Of a stretch of 64,000 nt of DNA, positions 55,752 to 63,468 are shown piece after piece. The position numbers were made by a program, and so were the translations under genes. Each line of letters opens with the position of its first letter. Positions within the stretch are counted from its first letter, which is position 1. This stretch comes from DATDIC01 sp963777625 (lineage in GTDB: Bacteria > Pseudomonadota > Alphaproteobacteria > Acetobacterales > Acetobacteraceae): NCBI GenBank assembly GCA_963777625.1, contig CAVZRO010000003.1, positions 372,001-436,000 of the forward strand, given 5' to 3'. Below the pieces are notes generated by a model that worked only from the letters and a program-made list of their open reading frames with translations, was not told the DNA's origin and made no database searches.

Positions 55752-56256
55752 GGCGCGCGTCCGACGCTGACCGGCGGTGGTGCTTTCAGTGTCTGCAGAA
55801 TGACGCAGTAGCGTTCGGTGGTTTCGATCAGGCGCGTGAGTTTTTCGGGGGGATGCGTCTGTGTCGAGGTGGAAGCGCAGCGTTATATCGGTCAGGCCGA
55901 CGGGCACGGTGCGCTCGATGCCCAGCGTGCCGCGCGCGTCCCAATGGCCTTGCGCGACGATGCGTCCGCCGCGGAGCTCGATCCCCATGGCGGTGGAGAC
56001 TGCGCGAAGGGTAACGCCGGCGCAGGCGACCAGCGCCTGCAGCAGGAGGTCGGCCGAGCAGGCGAGCTCGCCGCTTCCACCGGTGGCCGGGTGAAGCCCA
56101 GCCTGGATGTCGCCGTGCCAGGACGGGATCGTGCAGGCGATATCGTGCGGATTCGAGCCGGCATTCGGCGTGCGCGAGTACCCGGGCGGATTCGGGCGTT
56201 TCGCGGTAACGCTGCTTGATCGGTGCCTGGGCGGCGCGGAGCTGGTCGGCGTTCAT
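55748..56256 (-). pseudogene. OsmC-family protein with two frame breaks
   Basis: Start ATG 56256 overlaps the monooxygenase stop (ATGA) and gives MNADQLRAAQAPIKQRYRE. The frame changes near 56148 (to DIACTIPSWHGDIQAGLHPATG and ACSADLLLQALVACAGVTLR, the OsmC core with its cysteines) and again near 55850, at a run of six G, to EKLTRLIETTERYCVILQTL and the stop at 55748-55750. Corrected, it is a typical thiol-dependent peroxide reductase-like protein of about 169 residues. The G6 run suggests a sequencing error for one break. Confidence 0.65.
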
Positions 56257-57629
56257 GCTGATGGTTCCTGGCGAAACTGTGCGGCCGGGTGGGTTGCGGG
56301 CAATCGGCGCCGGCCGGGGCCGTACAGCTTCTCACGCAGGGTGCCGGGCGCATAGTCGGTCTTGTAGGCGCCACGGGCCTGGAGCTCGGGCACCACCAGA
56401 TCGACGAAGTCGGTGAAGGTTTCCGGTGTGACGGCGTAGGCAAGGTTGAACCCATCCACGTCGGTATCCTCGACCCATGAGATGAGTTGATCGGCGACCT
56501 CCGATGCCGAACCTACGACCAGCGGACTGCGGCCGCCGATCGCGGCGTGGGCGGCGACCTCGCGCACGGTCCAGGTGCGGGTGGGGTCGGCGATGGTGAA
56601 GGCCTCCAGCGCCGAGGTCATGGCGTCGTGGTCGCCGAAGCGGATCGGTTCATCGAGCGGGAGCCGGGCGAAATCGATACCGGTCCAGCCGGACATCAGT
56701 ACCAGGCCGCCCTGGTCGCTGGCGTAGCGGCGGTATTCAGCGAGTTTTTCCTGGGCGCGTTCGTGGGTGGTGTCGGTGACGACGGTGATCATGGTGAAGA
56801 TCAGTAGTTCGGCGGGGTCGCGGCCGAGGGCGGCGGCGCGGCGGCGCAGGTCGGCGACGATCGGGGCGATGACACGCTTGGAGGGGCCGTTGATGAACAC
56901 GCATTCCGCGTGCTGTGCGGCGAATTGCCGTCCGCGGGTGGAGGCGCCGGCCTGATACAGCACGGGGGTGCGTTGCGGCGAGGGTTCGCAGAGATGGATG
57001 GCGGACAGGCGGAAATAGGGTCCGTCGTGCTCGATGCGATGCACCCTGGCCGGGTCGGCGAAGCGACCGGTGTTGCGATCCCGCAGGACGGCGGCATCCT
57101 CCCAACTGGCTTCCCATAATTTATAGACAACCTGCATGTAGTCGTCGGCGATCTCATAGCGGGTGTCATGGCCCTGCTGACGCGCCATGCCGACGCCTTT
57201 AGCGGCGCTGTTGAGATAGCCGGTCACGATGTTCCACCCGATCCGACCCTGGGTGAGATGGTCGAGCGTGGTCATTCGCCGGGCGAACGGGTAAGGATGT
57301 TCGTAAGAGAGGGTGCAGGTGACGCCGAAGCCGAGATGGTCGGTGACCAATGCCATGGCGGGGACGAGCAGCAACGGGTCGTTCACCGGGACCTGCACGG
57401 CGCCTTGCAGGGCGGCATCGGGGGAGCCGCGATACACGTCGTAGATACCCAGCACGTCGGCAAGAAAGATGCCGTCGAACTTGCCACGTTCCAGCAAGCG
57501 CGCCAGGTCGGTCCAGTAGCCGAGCGTGTTGTAGGTGTCGGCGCGGTCGCGCGGATGCGTCCACAAGCCGGGTGACTGGTGGACAATGCAGTTCATATCG
57601 AATGCATTGAGACGGATCTGCTTGGACAT
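56253..57629 (-). CDS. FMN-dependent monooxygenase, NtaA/SnaA/DszA family
   Basis: A 458-residue luciferase-like flavin monooxygenase. LNAFDMNCIVHQSPGLWTHPRD and WTDLARLLERGKFDGIFLADVLG are typical openings; LSYEHPYPFARRMTTLDHLTQGRIGWNIVTGYLNSAAKG is the DszA/NtaA core, and PVLYQAGASTRGRQFAAQHAECVF binds FMN. Such enzymes need a separate flavin reductase, which is not in the window. They oxidise sulfur- or nitrogen-containing organics (nitrilotriacetate, sulfones, alkylsulfonates). The OsmC frame and an exporter follow in one transcript. Confidence 0.87.
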   Translation of the reverse strand: MSKQIRLNAFDMNCIVHQSPGLWTHPRDRADTYNTLGYWTDLARLLERGKFDGIFLADVLGIYDVYRGSPDAALQGAVQVPVNDPLLLVPAMALVTDHLGFGVTCTLSYEHPYPFARRMTTLDHLTQGRIGWNIVTGYLNSAAKGVGMARQQGHDTRYEIADDYMQVVYKLWEASWEDAAVLRDRNTGRFADPARVHRIEHDGPYFRLSAIHLCEPSPQRTPVLYQAGASTRGRQFAAQHAECVFINGPSKRVIAPIVADLRRRAAALGRDPAELLIFTMITVVTDTTHERAQEKLAEYRRYASDQGGLVLMSGWTGIDFARLPLDEPIRFGDHDAMTSALEAFTIADPTRTWTVREVAAHAAIGGRSPLVVGSASEVADQLISWVEDTDVDGFNLAYAVTPETFTDFVDLVVPELQARGAYKTDYAPGTLREKLYGPGRRRLPATHPAAQFRQEPSA

Positions 57630-57656
57630 TGTCAGGGCACGCCGGGCTGTTGTCTG

Positions 57657-58724
57657 CTAGAGCGGACGGTAGCGTCGCACTATTTCGACCAGCCGGTCGA
57701 GCGGCAGCGCGTGCGCCATGCGGCCACGCAATCCGACGGTTGTCTCAGCGGCGGTGAGTGCGTTCAGGATGGCCTCCTCGGTGGCCTCCGCGGCGGCCTG
57801 GAACAATATGGTCATGGCGTCGGGTGACAGCATGCGCACGGTGCTGATGTTTTCATCGTGGTGTAGGTGATTTCCTGTGGCGAAGCCGAGGAAGATGTCG
57901 CCGCTGCCGTTGGCACCAATGCCGCCGACCCAGGCGAGGCCGGTGGTGGCGCGGCGAGCCAGGCGCTGGCACTGGATCGGCAGCAGCGGTGCATCGGTGG
58001 CCAGCACCACGATGATCGAACCGGCTTCCGCCGGTGTCGTCCTGGGTGACGGCACGACGTCGAGGCCTATTTCGCGGCCGACCGGAATGCCATCGACGCG
58101 CAGCAACCCTCGGGCACCATAGTTGGCCTGGACCAGAGCGCCGACACTCCATGTCTGACCGGCGGATTCGACCATGCGCGAAGCGGTGCCGGTTCCCCCT
58201 TTGAACTCATGGCAGATCATGCCGGTGCCGCCGCCGACATTTCCTTCGGTCAGCGGTCCCGATACGGCGGAGTCGAGTGCTGTGAGGGCGTGCTCCGTGG
58301 TTATGGGAAAGCTGATGCAATCGCTCAGCCATCCGTCATAGGTTTCCGCGACCACGGGGAGGTGAAACGGCTGCGGTGCCCCTTGGCGAACGGCCAGCGC
58401 GCAGATCGCGTCGCGGACCACGCCGACGGACCAGGTGTTGGTGATGCAGATCGGTGCATTGATCAGGCCCTGCTCGGCGATCCAGGGGATGCCGGTCATT
58501 TCTCCGTTACCGTTGAAAGACTGCACTCCGGCAAAAACAGCATCGGTCCAGATATCGCTGCGTGGCCAGATCGCCGTGACGCCGGTGCGAACGATCGTGG
58601 GCGAGTCACTCACCAGAGTGGTGTAGCCGACGCGCACGCCGGCGATGTCGGTGATCGCGTTCCAGGGGCCCGTGGGGAGAACTCCGGTAGCGATCCCGAG
58701 TTCGCGCAGCCGGCGTCTGGTCAT
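57657..58724 (-). CDS. P1/DmpA-family (S58) aminopeptidase
   Basis: A 355-residue self-processing peptidase. The N-terminal part has RRRLRELGIATGVLPTGPWNAITDIAGVRVGY; conserved stretches TEGNVGGGTGMICHEFKGGTGTASR and PAEAGSIIVVLATDAPLLP follow. By comparison with DmpA, cleavage would be between Gly235 and Ser236, the new N-terminal Ser being the nucleophile. It cleaves N-terminal residues from small peptides or D-Ala derivatives. ATG 58724 has AAAGGAA 8-10 nt upstream, so it can start alone even though the frame continues into a GNAT gene. Confidence 0.82.
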   Translation of the reverse strand: MTRRRLRELGIATGVLPTGPWNAITDIAGVRVGYTTLVSDSPTIVRTGVTAIWPRSDIWTDAVFAGVQSFNGNGEMTGIPWIAEQGLINAPICITNTWSVGVVRDAICALAVRQGAPQPFHLPVVAETYDGWLSDCISFPITTEHALTALDSAVSGPLTEGNVGGGTGMICHEFKGGTGTASRMVESAGQTWSVGALVQANYGARGLLRVDGIPVGREIGLDVVPSPRTTPAEAGSIIVVLATDAPLLPIQCQRLARRATTGLAWVGGIGANGSGDIFLGFATGNHLHHDENISTVRMLSPDAMTILFQAAAEATEEAILNALTAAETTVGLRGRMAHALPLDRLVEIVRRYRPL

Positions 58725-59231
58725 GCTGGTGGGTTCCTTTGAGCCAATGGCCCAGCGCTGCGCGGGCCGTCCCGCGTAGCGCGAGGGTCTCTGATAGCGC
58801 AGCCCCAGCTTGCGGGCGACCGACAGTGAGGCGGTGTTGGCTGGATCGATATCGGCTACAATTTCCGGCAGACGCAGAGTGTCGATGGCATGATCCAGCA
58901 CCGGCCGCGCGGCTTCGGCCGCGTAGCCACGATGCCATGCGCGCTGAACGAGCCGCCAGCCGATCTCGATGTCGGGGCCGTGCAGATCGAGAGGTGTCAG
59001 CAGAATCCAACCGATGAAGGCGTCGCGGTGAAGGATCGACCAATATCCCATGCCCGGCGGATAGGCGAAGCAGATGCGATGCTCGACGAACGCCCGATGG
59101 GCGACCGGATCATTCCAGGGGCCGTCGATGAAGCGCGTAACGAGAGGATCGCGATCCATCGCGAGGCAAGCATCGAGATCGTCGATGGTGCGCGGACGTA
59201 CCGTGAGCCGCGGGGTAGTGAAGATCGGCAT
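58725..59231 (-). CDS. GNAT-family N-acetyltransferase, in frame with the P1 peptidase
   Basis: Residues after PIFTTPRLTVRPRTIDDLDACLAM form a RimJ/RimL-type GNAT: YWSILHRDAFIGWILL, the acetyl-CoA loop WRLVQRAWHRGYAAEAARPVL, and IDPANTASLSVARKLGLRYQ at the C-terminal end. There is no stop before the peptidase ATG at 58724, so one open frame of about 534 codons covers both. Either a bifunctional protein is made, or a stop was lost and the peptidase starts independently. The start is 59231 (MPIFTT) or 59261, next to the end of the AI-2E gene. Confidence 0.7.
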
Positions 59232-59236
59232 GATGT

Positions 59237-60370
59237 TCACCGGGGTTCGGCCCTCGGACATTCGACAATTTCCGGTTCTGCGGTGCCGTCAGGAGTTATC
59301 GGCTCGGCGTAATAGTGCGCGAGGATCAGCTTGATGCAGGCCGCGGTGGGGACCGCGAGCAAGAGCCCGATGATGCCGAACAGCATGGCGCCAATGACGA
59401 AGCCGAGTATGACGACCACCGGATGCACAGTCACGGCGCGTCCCAGCGCGAGGGGGCCGACCAGATTGTCGATCGACAGGCGTAGGGCCAGTGCATAGAG
59501 CATCAGGGATATTGCCGCGAACGTGCCTTGCTGGGCGGCGGCCAAACCGATCAGCACGATGGAAGTAATTGGACCGATAACCGGGATCAGCTCGAGAAAG
59601 CCGATTATGACGGCCAGGATTTCCGAGTTGGGAACACCGAAAATCAGGCCCAGCCCGATATAGGCCATGACTATGGTGTAAAGGACGACGCAGATCAGCC
59701 CGACGACGTAGCGGCGCAACATCGGCGCCAGCTTGGGCAGCATGTCGGTCACCGAACGGCGCCGCTCGGGCGGTACGAGCCACAGCGCACCGGCAGCAAG
59801 GCGCGGTCCTGATATGAGGAAATACGGGATCAGCACGAAGGTAAGGACTAATCCGGCCGCTGAGCCGACCCCGAGCCTGATCGCCAGAATGAGCTGCGCG
59901 GCGCTGAAAAGGCTCGCCGTGCCGCCGGTCACGGCGTTGCTGAGCTGCTCAGGGGCATAATGTTTGCCGAAAAAATCGAAACCGGACGGGCCAGCCAGCT
60001 CGGTGACGCCTCGCCGGACCATGTGGGGCCATTTGGCTGCGATGACGACGATCTCGTGATAGGCCGTGTGACCGATCCACCAGATTCCCCAACTGACTCC
60101 ACCGACGATGATGATGGTAAGCAGCACCGCCGCCGGCCAACGGTGCCGGTGAAGATGGCGCGCCGACCAATCGATCACCGGATCGAGGACGAATCCGATC
60201 ACGGCCGCAAATACAAACGGGATCAAGGTATAGCGCAGCGTGTACGCGAGCAGCACGAGCACCGCGCCGATGATGGCGATCGGCCAGCCGCCCACGCGCG
60301 ATCGGAATTCGACCTGCTTATCGGAGGAAAGGCGCGGATAGGACGCCGGCGGTTCGCTGCGGGGCGGCAT
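59237..60370 (-). CDS. AI-2E family transporter (TqsA/PerM-like)
   Basis: A 377-residue polytopic membrane protein. Spans include WPIAIIGAVLVLLAYTLRYTL and FVFAAVIGFVLDPVIDW at the N-terminus, LTFVLIPYFLIS in the middle and the family signature VIIGFLELIPVIGPITSIVLIGLAA with VHPVVVILGFVIGAMLFGIIGLLLAVPTAACIKLI near the end. Family members export or exchange AI-2 or other solutes, often functioning as Na+/H+ antiporters; the substrate is not assignable. ATG 60370 is the family-like start. It probably shares a transcript with the YkoP-like gene (29-nt gap). Confidence 0.83.
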   Translation of the reverse strand: MPPRSEPPASYPRLSSDKQVEFRSRVGGWPIAIIGAVLVLLAYTLRYTLIPFVFAAVIGFVLDPVIDWSARHLHRHRWPAAVLLTIIIVGGVSWGIWWIGHTAYHEIVVIAAKWPHMVRRGVTELAGPSGFDFFGKHYAPEQLSNAVTGGTASLFSAAQLILAIRLGVGSAAGLVLTFVLIPYFLISGPRLAAGALWLVPPERRRSVTDMLPKLAPMLRRYVVGLICVVLYTIVMAYIGLGLIFGVPNSEILAVIIGFLELIPVIGPITSIVLIGLAAAQQGTFAAISLMLYALALRLSIDNLVGPLALGRAVTVHPVVVILGFVIGAMLFGIIGLLLAVPTAACIKLILAHYYAEPITPDGTAEPEIVECPRAEPR

Positions 60371-60399
60371 CAATGGGGCGCCGGTCTCGCGGCGGTCGG

Positions 60400-61086
60400 C
60401 TAGCGGTAACGGGTCAGGAGGCGGTTGCGCGAGATCCACAATTCGGTGCGGTCGCGCCGGAAGCAGTGCCGGCGGAGTGCGCGCGGATTGAATGCGCGGG
60501 CAAACGCCCAGATGAGCACGTCTTCGCCCAGCGCATGCCATCCGTTGGGGCCACCAACGTCGATCAGCTCCACGCCGAAACGGGCGGCAACGCGCCGGAT
60601 CTGGGCGCGGCGGCGGCGGCTGCCGAAGGTCACGCAGGCATGAATTCCCTGTATTTCGTCCCAGGACGGGTCTTGATCGAGGTACCGCGCCAATTCCCGA
60701 AATGAACCCAGCATGCGGCGGCGGATCAGTTGCGCCCAGCGGAAGTCCGGCCCGACAAGGGAGAAGCGCGGAAGCTGCTCATTCCAGATGTGCAACACAC
60801 CGATCGTCTCACCGGCATGGATGCGAGTGCCGTCGCTGAGCTCGGCTTCGTGCGGAGCGGAAGCACGTGAAATACGAAAGAGGCAGGTTGGATCGTCGGT
60901 AAACTCGCGAACGCCGTACCAGCGGCGCAGCACCCAGTCGGTGATGCGCACCACGGCATTCCAGAGCAAGTCGCGAATGCTGGGCCGGGGTGCGAGTGCC
61001 GCGGATCGGCGGACGGGAGCAGCAATGACGACCGAACCGACGTCCGGTCCGTCCGGCGAGTCGGCAATCGTGGCGCTGGAACTCAT
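60400..61086 (-). CDS. YkoP-like domain protein
   Basis: A 228-residue protein. After a variable 35-residue start it contains a domain with IHAGETIGVLHIWNEQLPRF, GPDFRWAQLIRRRMLGSFRELARYL, IQGIHACVTFGSRRRRAQIRRVAARFGVEL and a final basic tail RRHCFRRDRTELWISR. The pattern resembles the YkoP domain found with polysaccharide or envelope enzymes. Its biochemical role is unknown. It is first in a minus-strand run with the AI-2E permease. Confidence 0.55.
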   Translation of the reverse strand: MSSSATIADSPDGPDVGSVVIAAPVRRSAALAPRPSIRDLLWNAVVRITDWVLRRWYGVREFTDDPTCLFRISRASAPHEAELSDGTRIHAGETIGVLHIWNEQLPRFSLVGPDFRWAQLIRRRMLGSFRELARYLDQDPSWDEIQGIHACVTFGSRRRRAQIRRVAARFGVELIDVGGPNGWHALGEDVLIWAFARAFNPRALRRHCFRRDRTELWISRNRLLTRYR

Positions 61087-61235
61087 GCGCCGCTCCCGGC
61101 GGGCGGAATTGGTTCCCGAGACACGGCACCTGCCATGCGTGTTCTCCTCGAGCTGATCCGGCGGGACCGTCGCGCGGACACCCTCAGCCTTTGGTGGCAG
61201 ACCGGCCGGGCTCCGTGAGTCGGCGCAACTCCGAT

Positions 61236-61259
61236 ACTGAACTATTGCCCAAGTTCAGT
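61236..61259. promoter_or_regulatory. Perfect palindrome ACTGAACT-N8-AGTTCAGT upstream of the YkgJ gene
   Basis: Two perfect 8-bp arms (61236-61243 and 61252-61259) separated by 8 nt lie 20 bp before the ATG at 61279. This could be a repressor operator or a leader hairpin. Its size and AT content suit a dimeric regulator. Confidence 0.5.
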
Positions 61260-61278
61260 CTTACGCCAACAATGGCGC

Positions 61279-61644
61279 ATGTCCGGCCATCCCCTCGACT
61301 GCCTCAAATGTCCGAGCCTGTGTTGCCGGATGGCCGGGTACGTCGAAGTGAGCCAGGCCGATATCAAAAGGCTGGCCAAATTCCTGGGGATCACTGTCCG
61401 GGTCTTCGAACAGCGGCATATCGTCGAGACCACGCGCAAGGGGGCCAAACGGATCAAGTCCGGCTACAACACATGCCAGTTCCTGGGCGAGGACCGGATG
61501 TGCACGGTTTACGAGGCACGGCCGAAGGACTGCCGAGGCTATGTATGCTGGAACCAGCAGGACCGGACCGTCTACGATTTCGCGCGGTTTTTTCAGACCC
61601 CGCCGGCAGTTTTGCGGGAAGAAGAGAAGAACGAGGGCGGTTAA
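61279..61644 (+). CDS. YkgJ-family cysteine cluster protein
   Basis: A 121-residue protein with the CxxCxxxCC-type signature: LDCLKCPSLCCRM near the N-terminus, then CQFLGEDRMCTVYEARPKDCRGYVC in the second half. The cysteines probably hold an iron-sulfur cluster or zinc. The molecular role of YkgJ proteins is unresolved. The last 4 nt overlap the convergent cupin gene. A palindrome sits 20 bp upstream, so expression may be regulated. Confidence 0.82.
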   Translation: MSGHPLDCLKCPSLCCRMAGYVEVSQADIKRLAKFLGITVRVFEQRHIVETTRKGAKRIKSGYNTCQFLGEDRMCTVYEARPKDCRGYVCWNQQDRTVYDFARFFQTPPAVLREEEKNEGG

Positions 61645-62099
61645 GCGTCGAGGAACGCGGCGATTGCCGGGTCAGTGCGCAGTTCTGCGAGCTGCTGTTC
61701 AGATGGGAGCTGGGGCCGGTCTCGGGAGACGTTGACCATGCAGAGGAACCCGAAGGGTTCGTCCGGGGAAGCGCGAAACTGGTGCCAGCACCAAGACGGG
61801 ATTGTGATCAGGTCCAGCGGCTTCACCGACCGGACGGCGTTGCCGAGCAGGCAGCGGCCGTTGCCGCGAAGGATCATGACGGCATGCGCGTGCTCGTGGC
61901 GTTCGAGCGAGGAGTAGCCGCGCGGATCCATTTCGAAATAGCGCAATTCGCAGCCCAGGGCTGGTTCCGCAAAGAGAACCTGTCGGGCAATCGCTTTGAA
62001 CGCCGCTGATCCATCTTCCTTGTAGGGTTGGCAGGGGACGTCCTGCCAGCGAAACCCTTCGGCGGAAGCTCTCAGGGAGGGAGGTGGGCTGGTGGTCAT
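61641..62099 (-). CDS. Cupin-domain protein of the FkbH/ACP/RLP operon
   Basis: A 152-residue cupin. CELRYFEMDPRGYSSLERHEHAHAVMILRG is motif 1 with metal-ligand residues, and LDLITIPSWCWHQFRASPDEPFGFLCMVN is motif 2. ATG 62099 is 7 nt past the RuBisCO-like gene's stop and has AGGGGACC before it, so it is the last gene of that operon. It may be an isomerase, an oxygenase or a small-acid sensor acting on the operon's intermediate. It is unlike the cupin at 27604. Confidence 0.75.
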   Translation of the reverse strand: MTTSPPPSLRASAEGFRWQDVPCQPYKEDGSAAFKAIARQVLFAEPALGCELRYFEMDPRGYSSLERHEHAHAVMILRGNGRCLLGNAVRSVKPLDLITIPSWCWHQFRASPDEPFGFLCMVNVSRDRPQLPSEQQLAELRTDPAIAAFLDA

Positions 62100-62106
62100 G
62101 GTCCCC

Positions 62107-63207
62107 TCAGTAGGAATGGTCGGCGACCGTCTGGACAAACTCGGCCGTCTGTTCGGTCAGGCGATCGCCGGCGGCCAGGAGACTGCCACCGATCAGCAAC
62201 ATCGCGTCTTCGCCATAGAAATCAAGCATCTCGGGAACGCGTCCCAGGGTCATGCCGCCCGCCGGGACCGGGAGGGCGCCGCGTAACCTCGGACCGGGTG
62301 CGCGCGCCACAGCGGCGATCGCGCCGCAGGTGGCGGCCGAGTAGCCGAACCGGCCGCCATAATTGGGGAAAATCACTGCGTCCGCGCCGATCAGCGGGAA
62401 TAGCCGACCGATCAGCAGCGCGGTGGCGATGCGCGCGGCGCCGCCCATCGTCGGGTGGGCGACGAATGCTATCTCGGGGTGTTGGCGGATCAACGAGTGG
62501 GCATTGGCGAGACCGGCCAGCAGCGGGGCGATCAGGAACGTGTCCAGTCCTTCGTCGAGGGCGAGAGCAATTTGTTGGCGCATGGCCGCGAGGTCGCCGG
62601 ACAGGCTGGGAACGTAGCGCGTTGAACGGCCCGTTTCCGCGGCGGCCTGGCGCATCGCGGCGGCGCAGAGCGGGACGCGCGCCGCGAATGGGGCCGCCGC
62701 CTGGTCGGCCATGCCATGATCGTCTTTGACAAAATCGATGCCGCCGAGCGCAAATCTTCTGGCGAGGTCAGCAAGCCCGTCCGGGGGCAACCCGATGGGC
62801 TTGAGCGCGGAACAGGTCAGTGCCCGATCATGGGCGTTGGCGCGGGTGCGCAGCCCGGTAATCCCGTGTCGCGGGCCGCCGAAGGCCGCCGCCATCTCCG
62901 GGGGCAGATCCAGATCATGCAGAACGACGTCCTCGTGGAGGGACGTGTTGCCGAACGCCATGTTCAAGAGTTGTCCGGCATCGTGGCCCACGGTTTCGGT
63001 GGCGAGGGCAATCCGGACCTCGAACAGGCCGTTGCCGAGGTCGGTGATCGTCTCCACCCGGCCCACGACGTCGGACAGAATCCGAGGATCGGAAATCGCT
63101 TCCAGGGGCATTTCGACGCTTTGCTCGATCGCGATTGCACCGGCGCGGGCGTCGATCGAAGCGGCGTCCGAGCGGATCCGATACGTCGCGGTGAAGCGGG
63201 CCGTCAT
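62107..63207 (-). CDS. RuBisCO-like protein (form IV)
   Basis: A 366-residue RuBisCO large-chain homologue. The substrate-site LKPIGLPP (Lys136, at RuBisCO Lys175), GGIDFVKDDHG (Lys161, the carbamylated lysine; Asp162, Asp163; His164 replaces the metal-binding Glu204), HPTMGGA (His251) and the phosphate segment FPNYGGRFGYS are recognisable. Loop 6 reads GGMTLGRVPEM and has no Lys334. It cannot fix CO2 as RuBisCO does; form IV enzymes instead enolise, isomerise or (de)carboxylate other sugar phosphates or thio-sugars. It lies 6 nt after an ACP gene. Confidence 0.87.
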   Translation of the reverse strand: MTARFTATYRIRSDAASIDARAGAIAIEQSVEMPLEAISDPRILSDVVGRVETITDLGNGLFEVRIALATETVGHDAGQLLNMAFGNTSLHEDVVLHDLDLPPEMAAAFGGPRHGITGLRTRANAHDRALTCSALKPIGLPPDGLADLARRFALGGIDFVKDDHGMADQAAAPFAARVPLCAAAMRQAAAETGRSTRYVPSLSGDLAAMRQQIALALDEGLDTFLIAPLLAGLANAHSLIRQHPEIAFVAHPTMGGAARIATALLIGRLFPLIGADAVIFPNYGGRFGYSAATCGAIAAVARAPGPRLRGALPVPAGGMTLGRVPEMLDFYGEDAMLLIGGSLLAAGDRLTEQTAEFVQTVADHSY

Positions 63208-63213
63208 CCCGGG

Positions 63214-63468
63214 CTAGCGGGCTGTTGTCTTCGACATGAGGACCCGTACCAAGTCCCCGACCGAGAACAGGCTGTCCAGTTCTCGCGTAGTGAAGCGGAT
63301 GGCGAAGCGCTCTTCGACCGCCATGATGATCTCGATCTGTTTGAACGAATCCCAGCCGGACACATCCCTCGCATTGAGATCGGCGCGGAGTGGGACGTCG
63401 TGCTGGAACACGTCGCGAAAGATCTCGTCGAGGGCTGCATAGATGCCAGGTTCCGTGGCCATTCGCAT
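63214..63468 (-). CDS. Acyl carrier protein
   Basis: An 84-residue ACP. The phosphopantetheine serine is Ser41 in SGWDSFKQIEIIMAVEERF, and the four-helix pattern is complete. ATG 63468 overlaps the FkbH stop (TGATG), and GAGGG precedes it, so the pair is made together. In FkbH clusters the ACP receives a glyceryl group from 1,3-bisphosphoglycerate. The RuBisCO-like gene begins 6 nt downstream. Confidence 0.87.
   Translation of the reverse strand: MRMATEPGIYAALDEIFRDVFQHDVPLRADLNARDVSGWDSFKQIEIIMAVEERFAIRFTTRELDSLFSVGDLVRVLMSKTTAR

Noticed and set aside
62107..63207. A functional CO2-fixing RuBisCO
   Set aside because: Glu204 is replaced and loop-6 Lys334 is missing, no small subunit or phosphoribulokinase nearby.
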